NCBI GenBank assembly: GCA_946480675.1
Contig: CAMLKS010000024.1
Coordinates: 1 to 13,578 of the forward strand
Direction of reading: 5' to 3'
Origin: an uncultured Bacteroidota bacterium
Lineage (GTDB): Bacteria; Bacteroidota; Bacteroidia; Chitinophagales; Chitinophagaceae
Length of the DNA: 13,578 nt
The notes beneath the pieces are model-generated. The model was not told the DNA's origin. It searched no databases and saw nothing but the letters and a program-made list of their open reading frames with translations. Below, piece by piece: positions 6,511 to 13,319 of the stretch. The translations under genes were made by a program, and so were the position numbers. The first letter of the stretch is position 1, and each line of letters begins with the position of its first letter.

Positions 6511-6939
6511 TTATTTATTATTGGTATTAGTAGCACCCGGACGATCGGTCACCTTGGTACCAGATTGATTGGTAGCACCCGGGCGGTCAGTTACCTTAGT
6601 GCCCGATTGGTTGGTAGCGCCCGGACGGTCGGTTACTTTGGTGCCATCTGATTTAGGTTTTTCAGTAGTTTTCGTCGTTGTTGGTTTTGGCTTAGCAGAT
6701 GCAGCAGGTGCCGGTTTACCCTTCATAGCAGCTATGATAGAATCTGCTTTCCACTGCGCCAGCGCATTGATCAGCGAATCGTTCTGGGCCATCAGTTCTG
6801 CCCTTATTTCTTCTACGCGTGCATTTACGGCAGAGTCTACCTGTGCCTGGTTCATGCCCGCATCAGCAGCTTGCTCGTTATTACAAGAAGCCAGCGCCAG
6901 TATACCACCGGCCATTAGTAATAAAGTTTGCTTTTTCAT
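6511..6939 (-). CDS. Small coiled-coil lipoprotein with C-terminal 14-residue tandem repeats
   Basis: The product has 142 residues from ATG 6939. Residues 1-18 are a lipoprotein signal peptide with lipobox Leu-Ala-Ser before Cys19. Residues about 29-73 are a helical, charged, probably coiled-coil segment (VDSAVNARVEEIRAELMAQ). Residues 75-98 are rich in Ala, Pro, Lys and Thr, a likely flexible linker. Residues 99-142 hold three copies of GTKVTDRPGAT, the first two followed by Asn-Gln-Ser and the last by the tail NTNNK. The build (lipid anchor, coil, linker, basic hydrophilic repeats) loosely resembles small envelope lipoproteins that reach toward peptidoglycan or the surface, but the function is unknown. 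The residues after Cys (Asn-Asn-Glu-Gln) are not a clear surface-export signal. Own promoter and terminator indicate a single-gene transcript. Confidence 0.85.
   Translation of the reverse strand: MKKQTLLLMAGGILALASCNNEQAADAGMNQAQVDSAVNARVEEIRAELMAQNDSLINALAQWKADSIIAAMKGKPAPAASAKPKPTTTKTTEKPKSDGTKVTDRPGATNQSGTKVTDRPGATNQSGTKVTDRPGATNTNNK
6529..6654 (-). repeat. Three 42-bp coding tandem repeats, identical in protein but not in DNA
   Basis: The units are 6529-6570, 6571-6612 and 6613-6654; the last encodes only the 11-residue core GTKVTDRPGAT in common. Units one and two differ at 9 of 42 bases. Units one and three differ at 6, and two and three at 5, of the shared 33 bases. Every difference is at a third codon position and is synonymous. 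Confidence 0.9.
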
Positions 6940-6960
6940 TTTCTACGGTTTTTTATAATG

Positions 6961-6995
6961 CAAAAATATTGTTGTTGTTGATTTTTTTACACAAA
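6961..6995 (-). promoter_or_regulatory. Promoter of the repeat lipoprotein gene (TTTG, 23-base spacer, TATTTTTG)
   Basis: On the minus strand TTTG lies at 6995-6992 and TATTTTTG at 6968-6961, fitting the Bacteroidota -33/-7 pair with a spacer at the long end of the usual range. The box is 21 bases before the ATG at 6939. Confidence 0.55.
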
Positions 6996-7009
6996 TAGGA
7001 TGCCATTGA

Positions 7010-7039
7010 CGAAATATGTCTACAAATTAACATTTTTCG
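7010..7039 (-). terminator. Weak hairpin after ppx, possible terminator
   Basis: Arms at 7010-7019 and 7030-7039 pair with one mismatch (CGAAATATGT with ACATTTTTCG) around a 10-base loop, 12 bases after the ppx stop. There is no T run after it on the minus strand, so termination here is uncertain. Confidence 0.25.
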
Positions 7040-7051
7040 TTGAATGCAAAC

Positions 7052-7939
7052 CTATCCTTTGCTGCTTCTATCTTTATACAAAATTCTTACCAAGCCATCT
7101 GCCAGGCCTATTTTTGGCACATATATCTCATCGGCATTGGCCCAGCGCATCACGGCTATATATATCTGCAAGGCGGGTACTATCACATCTGCACGGTCGC
7201 TACGCAGCTTATACAAGTGCTTACGTTCTTCCACCGTACTATAGCTTAGCTCTTTGTAATAATCCTTCAGCAAATCCAGCGGTAGTGGTTTGCCTTCCTT
7301 CCGTTTGGAAATAGAGAATATTTTATTGATGTTGCCACCGCTACCTATTGCCTCTACAGGCTGATAGTCTTTCGTATGGGTTTTAATGTACCATTTCATA
7401 TGCTCCCACTGCTCATCCGTCACACTATCATTCAGCAGGCGTATGGTACCTATATTGAAGGATTCTTTAAATATAATATGATTATCGGCAAACAGGGTGA
7501 TCTCTGTACTACCGCCACCTACATCCACATACATGTAAGATTTGCTGTTGGTAAGGTTTTCGGCAATATGCGTTTCATATATCACATTGGCCTCTTCCTG
7601 CCCGCTGATGATGGATATTTCTATGCCTGTTTCGGCATATATCTCTTTCAGCAGCTGCGGGCCATTTGCAGCATCGCGCATGGCCGATGTGGCACAGGCT
7701 TTCACTGCTTCTACCTTATATATATCCATCAGCAGCTTATAGGCTTTGATGGTATTGATTAGCAATTTTTTCTTTCCCTCACTTATCGCACCATTTTCAA
7801 ACACATCAAAACCTAGCCTTAATGGTATACGCACCAGGTTCAGCTTGGTGAAATCAACAGTTCCATCTTTATAAACCGAGGTTTCTGCTATCAATAAACG
7901 CGCAGCATTCGATCCTATATCAATAGCAGCTAATATCAA
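7052..7939 (-). CDS. ppx: Exopolyphosphatase, Ppx/GppA family
   Basis: Ppx removes phosphate from the end of inorganic polyphosphate; GppA relatives also hydrolyse pppGpp, and sequence alone does not separate the two. The product is 295 residues, a single ASKHA-fold Ppx/GppA domain without the C-terminal helical domain of the roughly 500-residue E. coli enzyme. Visible motifs are the first phosphate loop AAIDIGSNAARLLI (residues 4-17), ATSAMRDAANG (83-93), ISGQEEA with the conserved acidic residues (111-117), and the second phosphate loop DVGGGSTE (139-146). The start is TTG at 7939-7937. No ATG or GTG exists between the upstream in-frame stop and the first phosphate loop, so TTG is the only plausible start. 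It is three bases after the ppk1 stop, so translation is probably coupled. Confidence 0.93.
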   Translation of the reverse strand: MILAAIDIGSNAARLLIAETSVYKDGTVDFTKLNLVRIPLRLGFDVFENGAISEGKKKLLINTIKAYKLLMDIYKVEAVKACATSAMRDAANGPQLLKEIYAETGIEISIISGQEEANVIYETHIAENLTNSKSYMYVDVGGGSTEITLFADNHIIFKESFNIGTIRLLNDSVTDEQWEHMKWYIKTHTKDYQPVEAIGSGGNINKIFSISKRKEGKPLPLDLLKDYYKELSYSTVEERKHLYKLRSDRADVIVPALQIYIAVMRWANADEIYVPKIGLADGLVRILYKDRSSKG

Positions 7940-7942
7940 TAG

Positions 7943-10012
7943 TTATATCTTTTTATGGTGCAAATATTCATAAATCTGCTCTTGCGAGCGCACTTCCGGT
8001 TCCCCTTTTTCACGCACAACATACTCATTGCGCTGTTCGTTATCTAAAATACGTCCTTTCACATTTTCAGCAAGCTGAATGTTCAAAATATCTATCAATT
8101 CTTTTTGTATCTCCGTATCATAAATGGGGCACGCAGCCTCTATCCTATGGTCCAGGTTACGCACCATCCAGTCGGCCGATGATATGAAAACTTTGGGCTT
8201 GCCATCATTATGAAAAACGAATACGCGGGCATGCTCCAGGTATTCATCTATAATGCTGATGGCCTGGATATCTTTCTTAAAGGTTTTATGCGCCGTATAA
8301 GCGCAGCAGCTACCGCGTATTATCAGCTTCAACTCTACACCTGCCCTCCCGGCTTCATACAGTTTATTGATAAGTTCTCCATCTACCAGGCTGTTCGATT
8401 TTAAAATGATAGATGCGGGCTTATTTTTCTTAGCAGCACGTATCTCTTTATTAATAAGGTCTGCAAAGAATTTGCGCATATTTACCGGCGCTACCGGCAA
8501 TGTTTTGCAAGCCTTCAGGCTTTCTATCTTAGGATTCGCAGCTTCCAGGAAGTTGAAGATACGGTTGATATCTGCCAGTATGTTCCTGTTAGTGGTCAGC
8601 AGGCAATAATCACCGTAATATTGTGCAGTACCTTCATTAAAGTTGCCGGTAGATACAAAGCCGTATTGCTTGGTTTTATTGAACTCGCGCTTTTTAATGA
8701 CGCATACTTTGGCATGCACCTTCATATGCGGCAGGCCCAATACTACTTTCACGCCTTCCTCTTCCAGCCTGCTTTTCCATTGCAGGTTTGCTTCCTCATC
8801 AAAACGGGCACGCAACTCCAGTGCCACGGTCACCTGCTTACCATTGCGCACTGCATTCACCAATGCATTTACCACCTTCGAATCTTTGGCCAGGCGGTAG
8901 CAGGTGATCTTTATACTTTGCACAAATGGGTCGATGGCTGCTTCGCGTAACAGGTCTATTACAGAATCAAAAGAGTGATAAGGAAAATGCAGCATCACAT
9001 CTTTCTTATCCAGCACTTCCATGATGCGCACCGGTTGTTTTAGCAAAGGGTGTACAAAGGCACGTGGCCTTGGCAACAAATCGGCAAAGACCTGCTGCGG
9101 AAAATTCATAAAGTCTTTAAAGTTATGTATGCGCCCCCCGGGTATCAGGTTATCTTTCTTAGCAAGATTTAGCCTCTTTATAAGATAGTCCAATAGATTA
9201 GCATCTATCTGCCTGTCAAATACAAAACGCGTGGCACGGCCGCGCTTACGGTTCTTCAGGCTTTTTTCCAGTTCATCTATCAGGTTGGTGTTTACATCAT
9301 TATCCATTTCCAGTTCCGCATCGCGCGTTACCTTAATGATATAACCCAGGAAGCGGTTAAAGCCGAATGGAGCGAAGAGGTTGGGCAGGCTGAACCTGAT
9401 AATATCTTCCAACAGTATAATGTCTTTGTTCTTACCATCCGATGGCAGTATCACAAACCTCGGCAATACCTTGGTAGGTATTTCTATCAATGCATACCGC
9501 TGCAGCATAGGGTTGTGCGTATCGCCCAGCACACATGCCAGGTATATCGATTTATCCCGCAATAATGGTATCTGCGGGATGCTTTCTATCATCAGCGGTA
9601 TTATCTGGGTACGTACTTTTTCATCAAAATAGGTGGTCACAAACTCCTTTTGCACCTTAGTTAGCTGCTTCTCATTCTTGATGAATATCTTGTCTTTCTC
9701 CAGCTCATCAATGATATCTGCATATATCTTGTCAAATTCAGCCTGCTGGCTTATAACCTGTTGCTGTATCTGTGATAATATCTTATCAGGATTATTTTCA
9801 AGGTGTATACGTGCAACTTTGCCCAAGCGGGTCATTCTGTTGAGCGTAGCTACGCGCACCCTGAAAAACTCGTCCAGGTTATTGGAAAAGATGCCAAGAA
9901 AGCGCAACCTGTCGTAGATGTGGTTGGACGTATCTTGTGCTTCCTGCAATACGCGTGCATTGAAAGACAGCCAGCTGATGTCCCTTACGATGGTTTGCTT
10001 GGTAGGCTTCAC
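7943..10012 (-). CDS. ppk1: Polyphosphate kinase 1
   Basis: PPK1 reversibly transfers the terminal phosphate of ATP to inorganic polyphosphate. The GTG start at 10012 gives 689 residues, normal for the family. Positions here use the GTG start. The N-terminal domain opens RDISWLSFNARVLQEA (residues 10-25), then FLGIFSNNLDEFFRVRV, the family signature. The two phospholipase-D-like catalytic domains contain LELRARFDEEANLQW (about 398-412), the autophosphorylated His in VHAKVCVI (about His433, equivalent to E. coli His435), and the second His in LEHARVFVF (about His594, E. coli His592), followed by SSADWMVRNLDHRIE. A TTG at 10036 would add eight residues, but it lies inside a probable -7 box, so GTG is preferred. 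The gene sits 78 bases after hldE2 and 3 bases before ppx. Confidence 0.92.
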   Translation of the reverse strand: MKPTKQTIVRDISWLSFNARVLQEAQDTSNHIYDRLRFLGIFSNNLDEFFRVRVATLNRMTRLGKVARIHLENNPDKILSQIQQQVISQQAEFDKIYADIIDELEKDKIFIKNEKQLTKVQKEFVTTYFDEKVRTQIIPLMIESIPQIPLLRDKSIYLACVLGDTHNPMLQRYALIEIPTKVLPRFVILPSDGKNKDIILLEDIIRFSLPNLFAPFGFNRFLGYIIKVTRDAELEMDNDVNTNLIDELEKSLKNRKRGRATRFVFDRQIDANLLDYLIKRLNLAKKDNLIPGGRIHNFKDFMNFPQQVFADLLPRPRAFVHPLLKQPVRIMEVLDKKDVMLHFPYHSFDSVIDLLREAAIDPFVQSIKITCYRLAKDSKVVNALVNAVRNGKQVTVALELRARFDEEANLQWKSRLEEEGVKVVLGLPHMKVHAKVCVIKKREFNKTKQYGFVSTGNFNEGTAQYYGDYCLLTTNRNILADINRIFNFLEAANPKIESLKACKTLPVAPVNMRKFFADLINKEIRAAKKNKPASIILKSNSLVDGELINKLYEAGRAGVELKLIIRGSCCAYTAHKTFKKDIQAISIIDEYLEHARVFVFHNDGKPKVFISSADWMVRNLDHRIEAACPIYDTEIQKELIDILNIQLAENVKGRILDNEQRNEYVVREKGEPEVRSQEQIYEYLHHKKI

Positions 10013-10033
10013 GATATTTTTTTTTGACTTGCG

Positions 10034-10041
10034 CAAAAGTA
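10034..10041 (-). promoter_or_regulatory. Candidate internal promoter -7 box TACTTTTG before ppk1
   Basis: TACTTTTG on the minus strand matches TAnnTTTG and is 21 bases before the GTG at 10012. The stretch between includes a nine-A run (10025-10017). No TTG lies at the usual distance: the nearest, 10069-10067, needs a 25-base spacer. It may give ppk1-ppx expression independent of panD. Confidence 0.4.
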
Positions 10042-10090
10042 GTTGCTTACGTATCGCCGTTCAGCCCAATGAAGTTACAAAAAGCAGATT

Positions 10091-10582
10091 TTACAATTTC
10101 TTAATAGTGGAGATCAATGAGGTAGTGGAGTACCCTTCTACAAAAGGAATAACCTCTACGCGACCATTATAGGATAATACGTGCTGCGCACCTACAATGG
10201 TATCTATGGTATAATCACCACCTTTCACCAGCACATCAGGGTGAATACTTTTAATAAGGTTTTCAGGGGTGTCTTCATCAAACAGGCATACGGCATCTAC
10301 ACATAATAATGATGCCAATTGAAAGGCCCTGTCCTGTTCGTGATTAATGGGGCGGTCATCCCCTTTCAGCCTTTTTACAGAAGCGTCGGTATTGACGCCC
10401 ACTATCAGTATGTTGCCCATATCGGCAGCTTTAGCCAGCAGCTCCAGGTGCCCGCGATGCAGTATATCATAACAGCCATTGGTGAAGACGATCTTCTTGC
10501 CAAAGGAATGCCATATATTAACATGGCGCTGCAAGGCTACGCCATCCAATATCTTATTTTCTATCCACTGTGTCTTGTGCAT
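10091..10582 (-). CDS. rfaE2: D-glycero-beta-D-manno-heptose 1-phosphate adenylyltransferase
   Basis: This enzyme transfers AMP from ATP to heptose 1-phosphate, giving ADP-heptose for the LPS inner core. The 163-residue product is the stand-alone nucleotidyltransferase half of the bifunctional E. coli HldE; the kinase half is not in this window. Visible motifs are IVFTNGCYDILHRGHLELL (31-49) with the ATP-binding HxGH as His-Arg-Gly-His (42-45), KRLKGDDRPIN (70-80), VKGGDYT (119-125), and EGYSTTSLI (149-157), matching the ST-S element of the family. The start ATG 10582 overlaps the end of the upstream membrane-protein gene by 29 bases, so the two are co-transcribed and probably translationally coupled. 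Confidence 0.93.
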   Translation of the reverse strand: MHKTQWIENKILDGVALQRHVNIWHSFGKKIVFTNGCYDILHRGHLELLAKAADMGNILIVGVNTDASVKRLKGDDRPINHEQDRAFQLASLLCVDAVCLFDEDTPENLIKSIHPDVLVKGGDYTIDTIVGAQHVLSYNGRVEVIPFVEGYSTTSLISTIKKL

Positions 10583-11555
10583 TGTGCGGAGTTCTGTTAT
10601 AGACAGGTAATACTACTAAAGATAAAACACCTAACAGAATAATGATGCCGGTCTGTACCGTCCATGATACCCATCCAAATGCCTGTCCGTAGGCTTTATC
10701 AATACCGTAGAACAGTAATATCTTGCCAACAAGGTATGGATAGGCGCCAATGCCACCCTGCGTAGTTATCATGCCTATGCTGCCAAATATAAGCACCACA
10801 AGTGCTGCCAGCATACCCAGGTGTTCGGTCGATTCCATACTCCAGAAACCCAGCATCACCAGGAACCAGTAGCAGCCCCATATCAAAGCTGTATATAGCA
10901 GGAACATACCACGCTTTTTCAGCTGCAGTATAGAGCGTACACCATCTCCCAAGCCTTTGATAAACCTGCCTACTTTCGATTCTTTAAAGCGCCTGTATAC
11001 CATCACCAGCACCACTATCATTAACACCAGGGCCACCAGCACAAATATGAAAACATTAGTTTTTGCGGCTATCTTGCCAAATACATCCTGCGCATAATCG
11101 CCAATGATGCCGGCTTGTGTTATAAATGCAAATGCCGTGATAAGCCCCAGGCACAATACATCAAATGCACGCTCTGCCACTATGGTGCCTATCATTTTAT
11201 CGGCCGGCACTTTTTCATAGCGGGCCAGCACGGTACACTTGGCTACCTCGCCTGCGCGTGGCAGTGCCAGGTTGGCTATATAGCCTATCATTACAGAAAA
11301 GAAAGTATTGATGGTAGTAGGCTTAATATCCAGCGGCTCCAATATCAGCTTCCACCTCAATGCCCTGAACCAGTGTGACAGGAACCCGACTATGACAATA
11401 GGCACCATCATCCACAGGCGCACGCCTTTAATGGCAGCCATCATTTCTGCCTTGTCTTGTTCAGACAGTTGCCCCATCATATAGAATATGATGGCAATGC
11501 CCAGCCCCAGGAAAACGACATATTGCAATATCGTGAGCAGGGTCTTTTTATTCAT
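10554..11555 (-). CDS. LPG-synthase-type multi-pass membrane protein (flippase-like, UPF0104 family)
   Basis: The product has 333 residues from ATG 11555 and about eight hydrophobic segments, including YVVFLGLGIAIIFYMM near the start, FIFVLVALVLMIVVLVMVY in the middle and TGIIILLGVLSLVVLP near the end. The central FRALRWKLILEP and IGYIANLALPRAGEVAKC, followed by AERAFDVLCLG, are characteristic of the membrane domain of lysylphosphatidylglycerol synthase (MprF N-terminal half) and its stand-alone relatives. The soluble aminoacyl-transferase half of MprF is absent, so it should not make lysyl-PG. Relatives are often thought to move lipid-linked substrates, which is not shown here. The gene starts 17 bases after panD and overlaps rfaE2 by 29 bases. 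Partnership with the LPS-precursor enzyme is a contextual guess. Confidence 0.85.
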   Translation of the reverse strand: MNKKTLLTILQYVVFLGLGIAIIFYMMGQLSEQDKAEMMAAIKGVRLWMMVPIVIVGFLSHWFRALRWKLILEPLDIKPTTINTFFSVMIGYIANLALPRAGEVAKCTVLARYEKVPADKMIGTIVAERAFDVLCLGLITAFAFITQAGIIGDYAQDVFGKIAAKTNVFIFVLVALVLMIVVLVMVYRRFKESKVGRFIKGLGDGVRSILQLKKRGMFLLYTALIWGCYWFLVMLGFWSMESTEHLGMLAALVVLIFGSIGMITTQGGIGAYPYLVGKILLFYGIDKAYGQAFGWVSWTVQTGIIILLGVLSLVVLPVYNRTPHNAQDTVDRK

Positions 11556-11572
11556 GTTATAAAGTTAGCGGA

Positions 11573-11917
11573 TTAAAGCTTATTACCAGCTTTGGGGAAA
11601 ATGATGGATGGCTGATATTTCTTTGCCTCTTCAAAGTCCATATGGGCATAAGAGATAACAATGACCGTGTGCCCTACGGCTATCTTGTGTGCAGCCGGGC
11701 CGTTCATGCATATCATGCCGCTGCCACGTGTACCGCGTATCACGTATGTTTCAAGGCGTGCCCCGTTATCCATACTCAGCACCTGCACCTTTTCATTTTC
11801 TATCAGGTTGGCCGCATCCATCAGGTCTTCATCAATGGTGATGCTTCCTATATAGTTCAGGTTCGCCTCCGTAATCTTTACGTGATGTATCTTCGACTTC
11901 AGTACTTCTATTTGCAT
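11573..11917 (-). CDS. panD: Aspartate 1-decarboxylase precursor
   Basis: PanD decarboxylates L-aspartate to beta-alanine for pantothenate and coenzyme A synthesis. It is made as a proenzyme that cleaves itself between Gly24 and Ser25, leaving a pyruvoyl cofactor. ATG at 11917 gives 114 residues and puts the key residues exactly at the E. coli numbers: Lys9, His11, Gly24-Ser25 (in NYIGSITID), Arg54, Tyr58 and Asn72 (in CMNGPAAH). A TTG at 11935 would add six residues but lies across a -7 box, and the numbering argues against it. It is the first gene of the probable operon panD - membrane protein - rfaE2 - ppk1 - ppx. panB and panC are not present here. Confidence 0.96.
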   Translation of the reverse strand: MQIEVLKSKIHHVKITEANLNYIGSITIDEDLMDAANLIENEKVQVLSMDNGARLETYVIRGTRGSGMICMNGPAAHKIAVGHTVIVISYAHMDFEEAKKYQPSIIFPKAGNKL

Positions 11918-11924
11918 AGCGCCG

Positions 11925-11932
11925 CAAAGGTA
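11925..11932 (-). promoter_or_regulatory. -7 box TACCTTTG, seven bases before the panD ATG
   Basis: The minus strand reads TACCTTTG, then CGGCGCT, then ATG. This matches TAnnTTTG and has the same seven-base spacing to ATG as the TPR gene's box. No TTG is found at the usual -33 distance. If used, the panD operon mRNA has almost no leader. Confidence 0.5.
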
Positions 11933-12000
11933 CAAAACCTATTGAATGTACTATTATTGTTTATACCCAACTAACATTAGAATACTTCTATATGCTTACA

Positions 12001-12035
12001 TTAAAAAAGGGACACCTTCCGGTATCCCTTTTTAA
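12001..12035 (-). terminator. Intrinsic terminator of the rpsF-rpsR-rplI operon
   Basis: On the minus strand AAAAAGGGATACC pairs with GGTGTCCCTTTTTT around a GGAA tetraloop, with one G-U pair and one extra T. The paired T run serves as the U tail. It starts 18 bases past the rplI stop and separates the ribosomal operon from panD. Confidence 0.88.
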
Positions 12036-12052
12036 TATTGAAAGCGAGTGAA

Positions 12053-12499
12053 TTATTCGCCTACTACTTCAAATTCCAGTTCAAGAACGTTGTCTTTACC
12101 GAAGTCGATCTGCGCTTTGTGCGTACCTGCTTCTTTCACATCGTCTATGATGCTGATGCGGCGGCGGTCGATCTCGTATCCTTTTTGCTCGCGGATAGCG
12201 CGTGCCAGTTGGATAGAGGTAACAGAGCCGAAAATTTTACCGCTGGTACCTACTTTTGCACCCAGTTTCACCGGAGATGCTTTCAGTACTTCTGTTACTT
12301 TAGCTATTTCAGCCATCAGTTTTGCCTCACGCTTAGCAAGTTGCTTACGGCGCTCTTCCAGTACTTTCAGGTTGCTACCGCTAGCTTCTATTGCATATTT
12401 TTGAGGTATTAGGTAGTTGCGGGCATATCCCGGCCTTACTTCTACCAGCTCATGGGCACTGCCCAGGTTGTCTACGTCTTTAATTAATATTACTTGCAT
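12053..12499 (-). CDS. rplI: 50S ribosomal protein L9
   Basis: L9 binds 23S rRNA domain V and spans out from the large subunit near the L1 stalk, helping frame maintenance. The 148-residue product has the full family length. The N-terminal domain opens MQVILIKDVDNLG and contains the signature RPGYARNYLIPQKYA (residues 22-36). A long charged connecting helix (about 43-75) leads to the C-terminal domain with GKIFGSVTSIQLARAI and the DRRRI element. Start ATG 12499 lies 10 bases after the rpsR stop. It is the last gene of the operon and is followed by the terminator. Confidence 0.97.
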   Translation of the reverse strand: MQVILIKDVDNLGSAHELVEVRPGYARNYLIPQKYAIEASGSNLKVLEERRKQLAKREAKLMAEIAKVTEVLKASPVKLGAKVGTSGKIFGSVTSIQLARAIREQKGYEIDRRRISIIDDVKEAGTHKAQIDFGKDNVLELEFEVVGE

Positions 12500-12509
12500 G
12501 AGGTTGTTT

Positions 12510-12776
12510 TTATTTTAAAAGGTCAGTAACATAAGGCAACAGGGCCATTTGGCGTGCCTTTTTTACAGCATGTGCCACTTTACGCTGAAATTTCAGCGAG
12601 TTGCCGGTGATACGGCGAGGCAGCATTTTACCTTGGTCGTTAACGAATTTTTTCAGGAACTCCGCGTCTTTATAATCAATATACTTGATACCCATTTTCT
12701 TAAAGCGGCAGTATTTCTTCTGGCGCTTTTCTACGCGGGTAGACGTTAAAAATTTAATATCGTTTTGCTTTGCCAT
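12510..12776 (-). CDS. rpsR: 30S ribosomal protein S18
   Basis: S18 forms a heterodimer with S6 on the platform of the small subunit, next to 16S rRNA helix 22. The product has 88 residues. The core [13 protein letters not shown] and then [19 protein letters not shown] (about 50-68) is the S18 signature, followed by the basic helix [15 protein letters not shown]. Only one Cys (in KKYCRF) is present, so it is the form without a Cys-based zinc ribbon. It starts 20 bases after rpsF and no ssb gene intervenes. Confidence 0.97.
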   Translation of the reverse strand: MAKQNDIKFLTSTRVEKRQKKYCRFKKMGIKYIDYKDAEFLKKFVNDQGKMLPRRITGNSLKFQRKVAHAVKKARQMALLPYVTDLLK

Positions 12777-12796
12777 TGTTTCTTGTTTTTAGAAGA

Positions 12797-13156
12797 TTAA
12801 GCAGATGCAGCTTCGCTCAGCTTGTTACGTTTGCGGCCATTGTATTCCACTGCATATTTATCCAGGCGGGTGATCATGTGACGCATGATGTTTTCATCAC
12901 GGTTCATCTGGATCTCCATTTTAGCGTATACATCTGTAGCAGCTTTGTATTCTACTACCCAGTAAAGACCTGTGGTTTTTTTAGCAATGGGGTAAGCCAG
13001 TGAACGAAGGCCCCATGCGTCCTGGTGAACGATTTCGCCACCATTTTCTTTGATGAAGTCTGCAAACTTCTTCTGAGCAGCTTTGTAATCATCTTCTGCC
13101 AGTACCGGCGTGAAGATAACCATCAGCTCGTAGCTTTGAAGGTTTTGTGTTGCCAT
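12797..13156 (-). CDS. rpsF: 30S ribosomal protein S6
   Basis: S6 binds 16S rRNA together with S18. The 119-residue product begins with ATG 13156. The first strand YELMVIFTP (residues 9-17), the GGEIVHQDAWGLRSLAYPIAKKTTGLYWVVEY region (split: GGEIVHQDAWGLRSLAYPI, then AKKTTGLYWVVEY) and RDENIMRHMITRLDKYA are standard S6 features of the ferredoxin-like fold. It is the first gene of rpsF-rpsR-rplI, behind a -7 box and a leader that resembles the S6:S18 feedback element, so the S6:S18 dimer probably limits its own synthesis. Confidence 0.97.
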   Translation of the reverse strand: MATQNLQSYELMVIFTPVLAEDDYKAAQKKFADFIKENGGEIVHQDAWGLRSLAYPIAKKTTGLYWVVEYKAATDVYAKMEIQMNRDENIMRHMITRLDKYAVEYNGRKRNKLSEAASA

Positions 13157-13189
13157 AAAAAATTTAAAAAAGTGAATTAATAATTCCCT

Positions 13190-13245
13190 ACTGCCGGCAG
13201 CAACGCTTGGACGCCTGATTGTATTCCACCAGGTGGCCGAACAGT
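13190..13245 (-). ncRNA. Candidate S6:S18 autoregulatory leader of rpsF
   Basis: In the mRNA, ACUGU at 13245-13241 pairs with GCAGU at 13194-13190 (one U-G pair). One unpaired U at 13240 faces an unpaired CCG at 13197-13195. Then CGGC at 13239-13236 pairs with GCUG at 13201-13198 (one G-U pair). A stem interrupted by a bulged CCG upstream of rpsF is the defining feature of the known S6:S18 leader, which mimics 16S helix 22. The capping region includes a small CCAC/GUGG hairpin. I folded this by eye. Confidence 0.65.
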
Positions 13246-13256
13246 TTTCGGGATTG

Positions 13257-13264
13257 CAAAGGTA
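13257..13264 (-). promoter_or_regulatory. -7 box TACCTTTG of the rpsF operon
   Basis: TACCTTTG on the minus strand matches TAnnTTTG. Transcription would start near 13252, a few bases before the leader stem at 13245, giving a leader of about 95 bases. The nearest TTG (13292-13290) is 25 bases upstream, longer than usual. Confidence 0.55.
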
Positions 13265-13319
13265 AGGGTTTCCTAAAAATTAAAAAAATCAATACTCAAA
13301 AAAGTTTAATGTCAGTTGC

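Noticed and set aside
6529..6654. CRISPR-like array
   Set aside because: The 42-bp units are contiguous with no spacers and encode a protein repeat.
6569..6958. 129-codon plus-strand ORF opposite the repeat lipoprotein
   Set aside because: It is a shadow of the antisense gene: the synonymous-only pattern of the repeats is in the minus-strand frame.
7000..7051. Strong terminator after ppx
   Set aside because: Only a mismatched AT-rich hairpin with no T run is present, so it is listed at low confidence.
8621..8950. Plus-strand ORFs inside ppk1 and other long genes
   Set aside because: They lie opposite strongly conserved coding sequence with clear family motifs and have no features of their own.
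10554..11555. Full MprF lysylphosphatidylglycerol synthase
   Set aside because: Only the membrane domain is present; the soluble aminoacyl-transferase half is absent.
13175..13187. Palindrome GAATTAATAATTC before rpsF as a terminator or operator
   Set aside because: The stem is short and AT-only with almost no loop, and it lies in an AT-rich leader just before the start codon.
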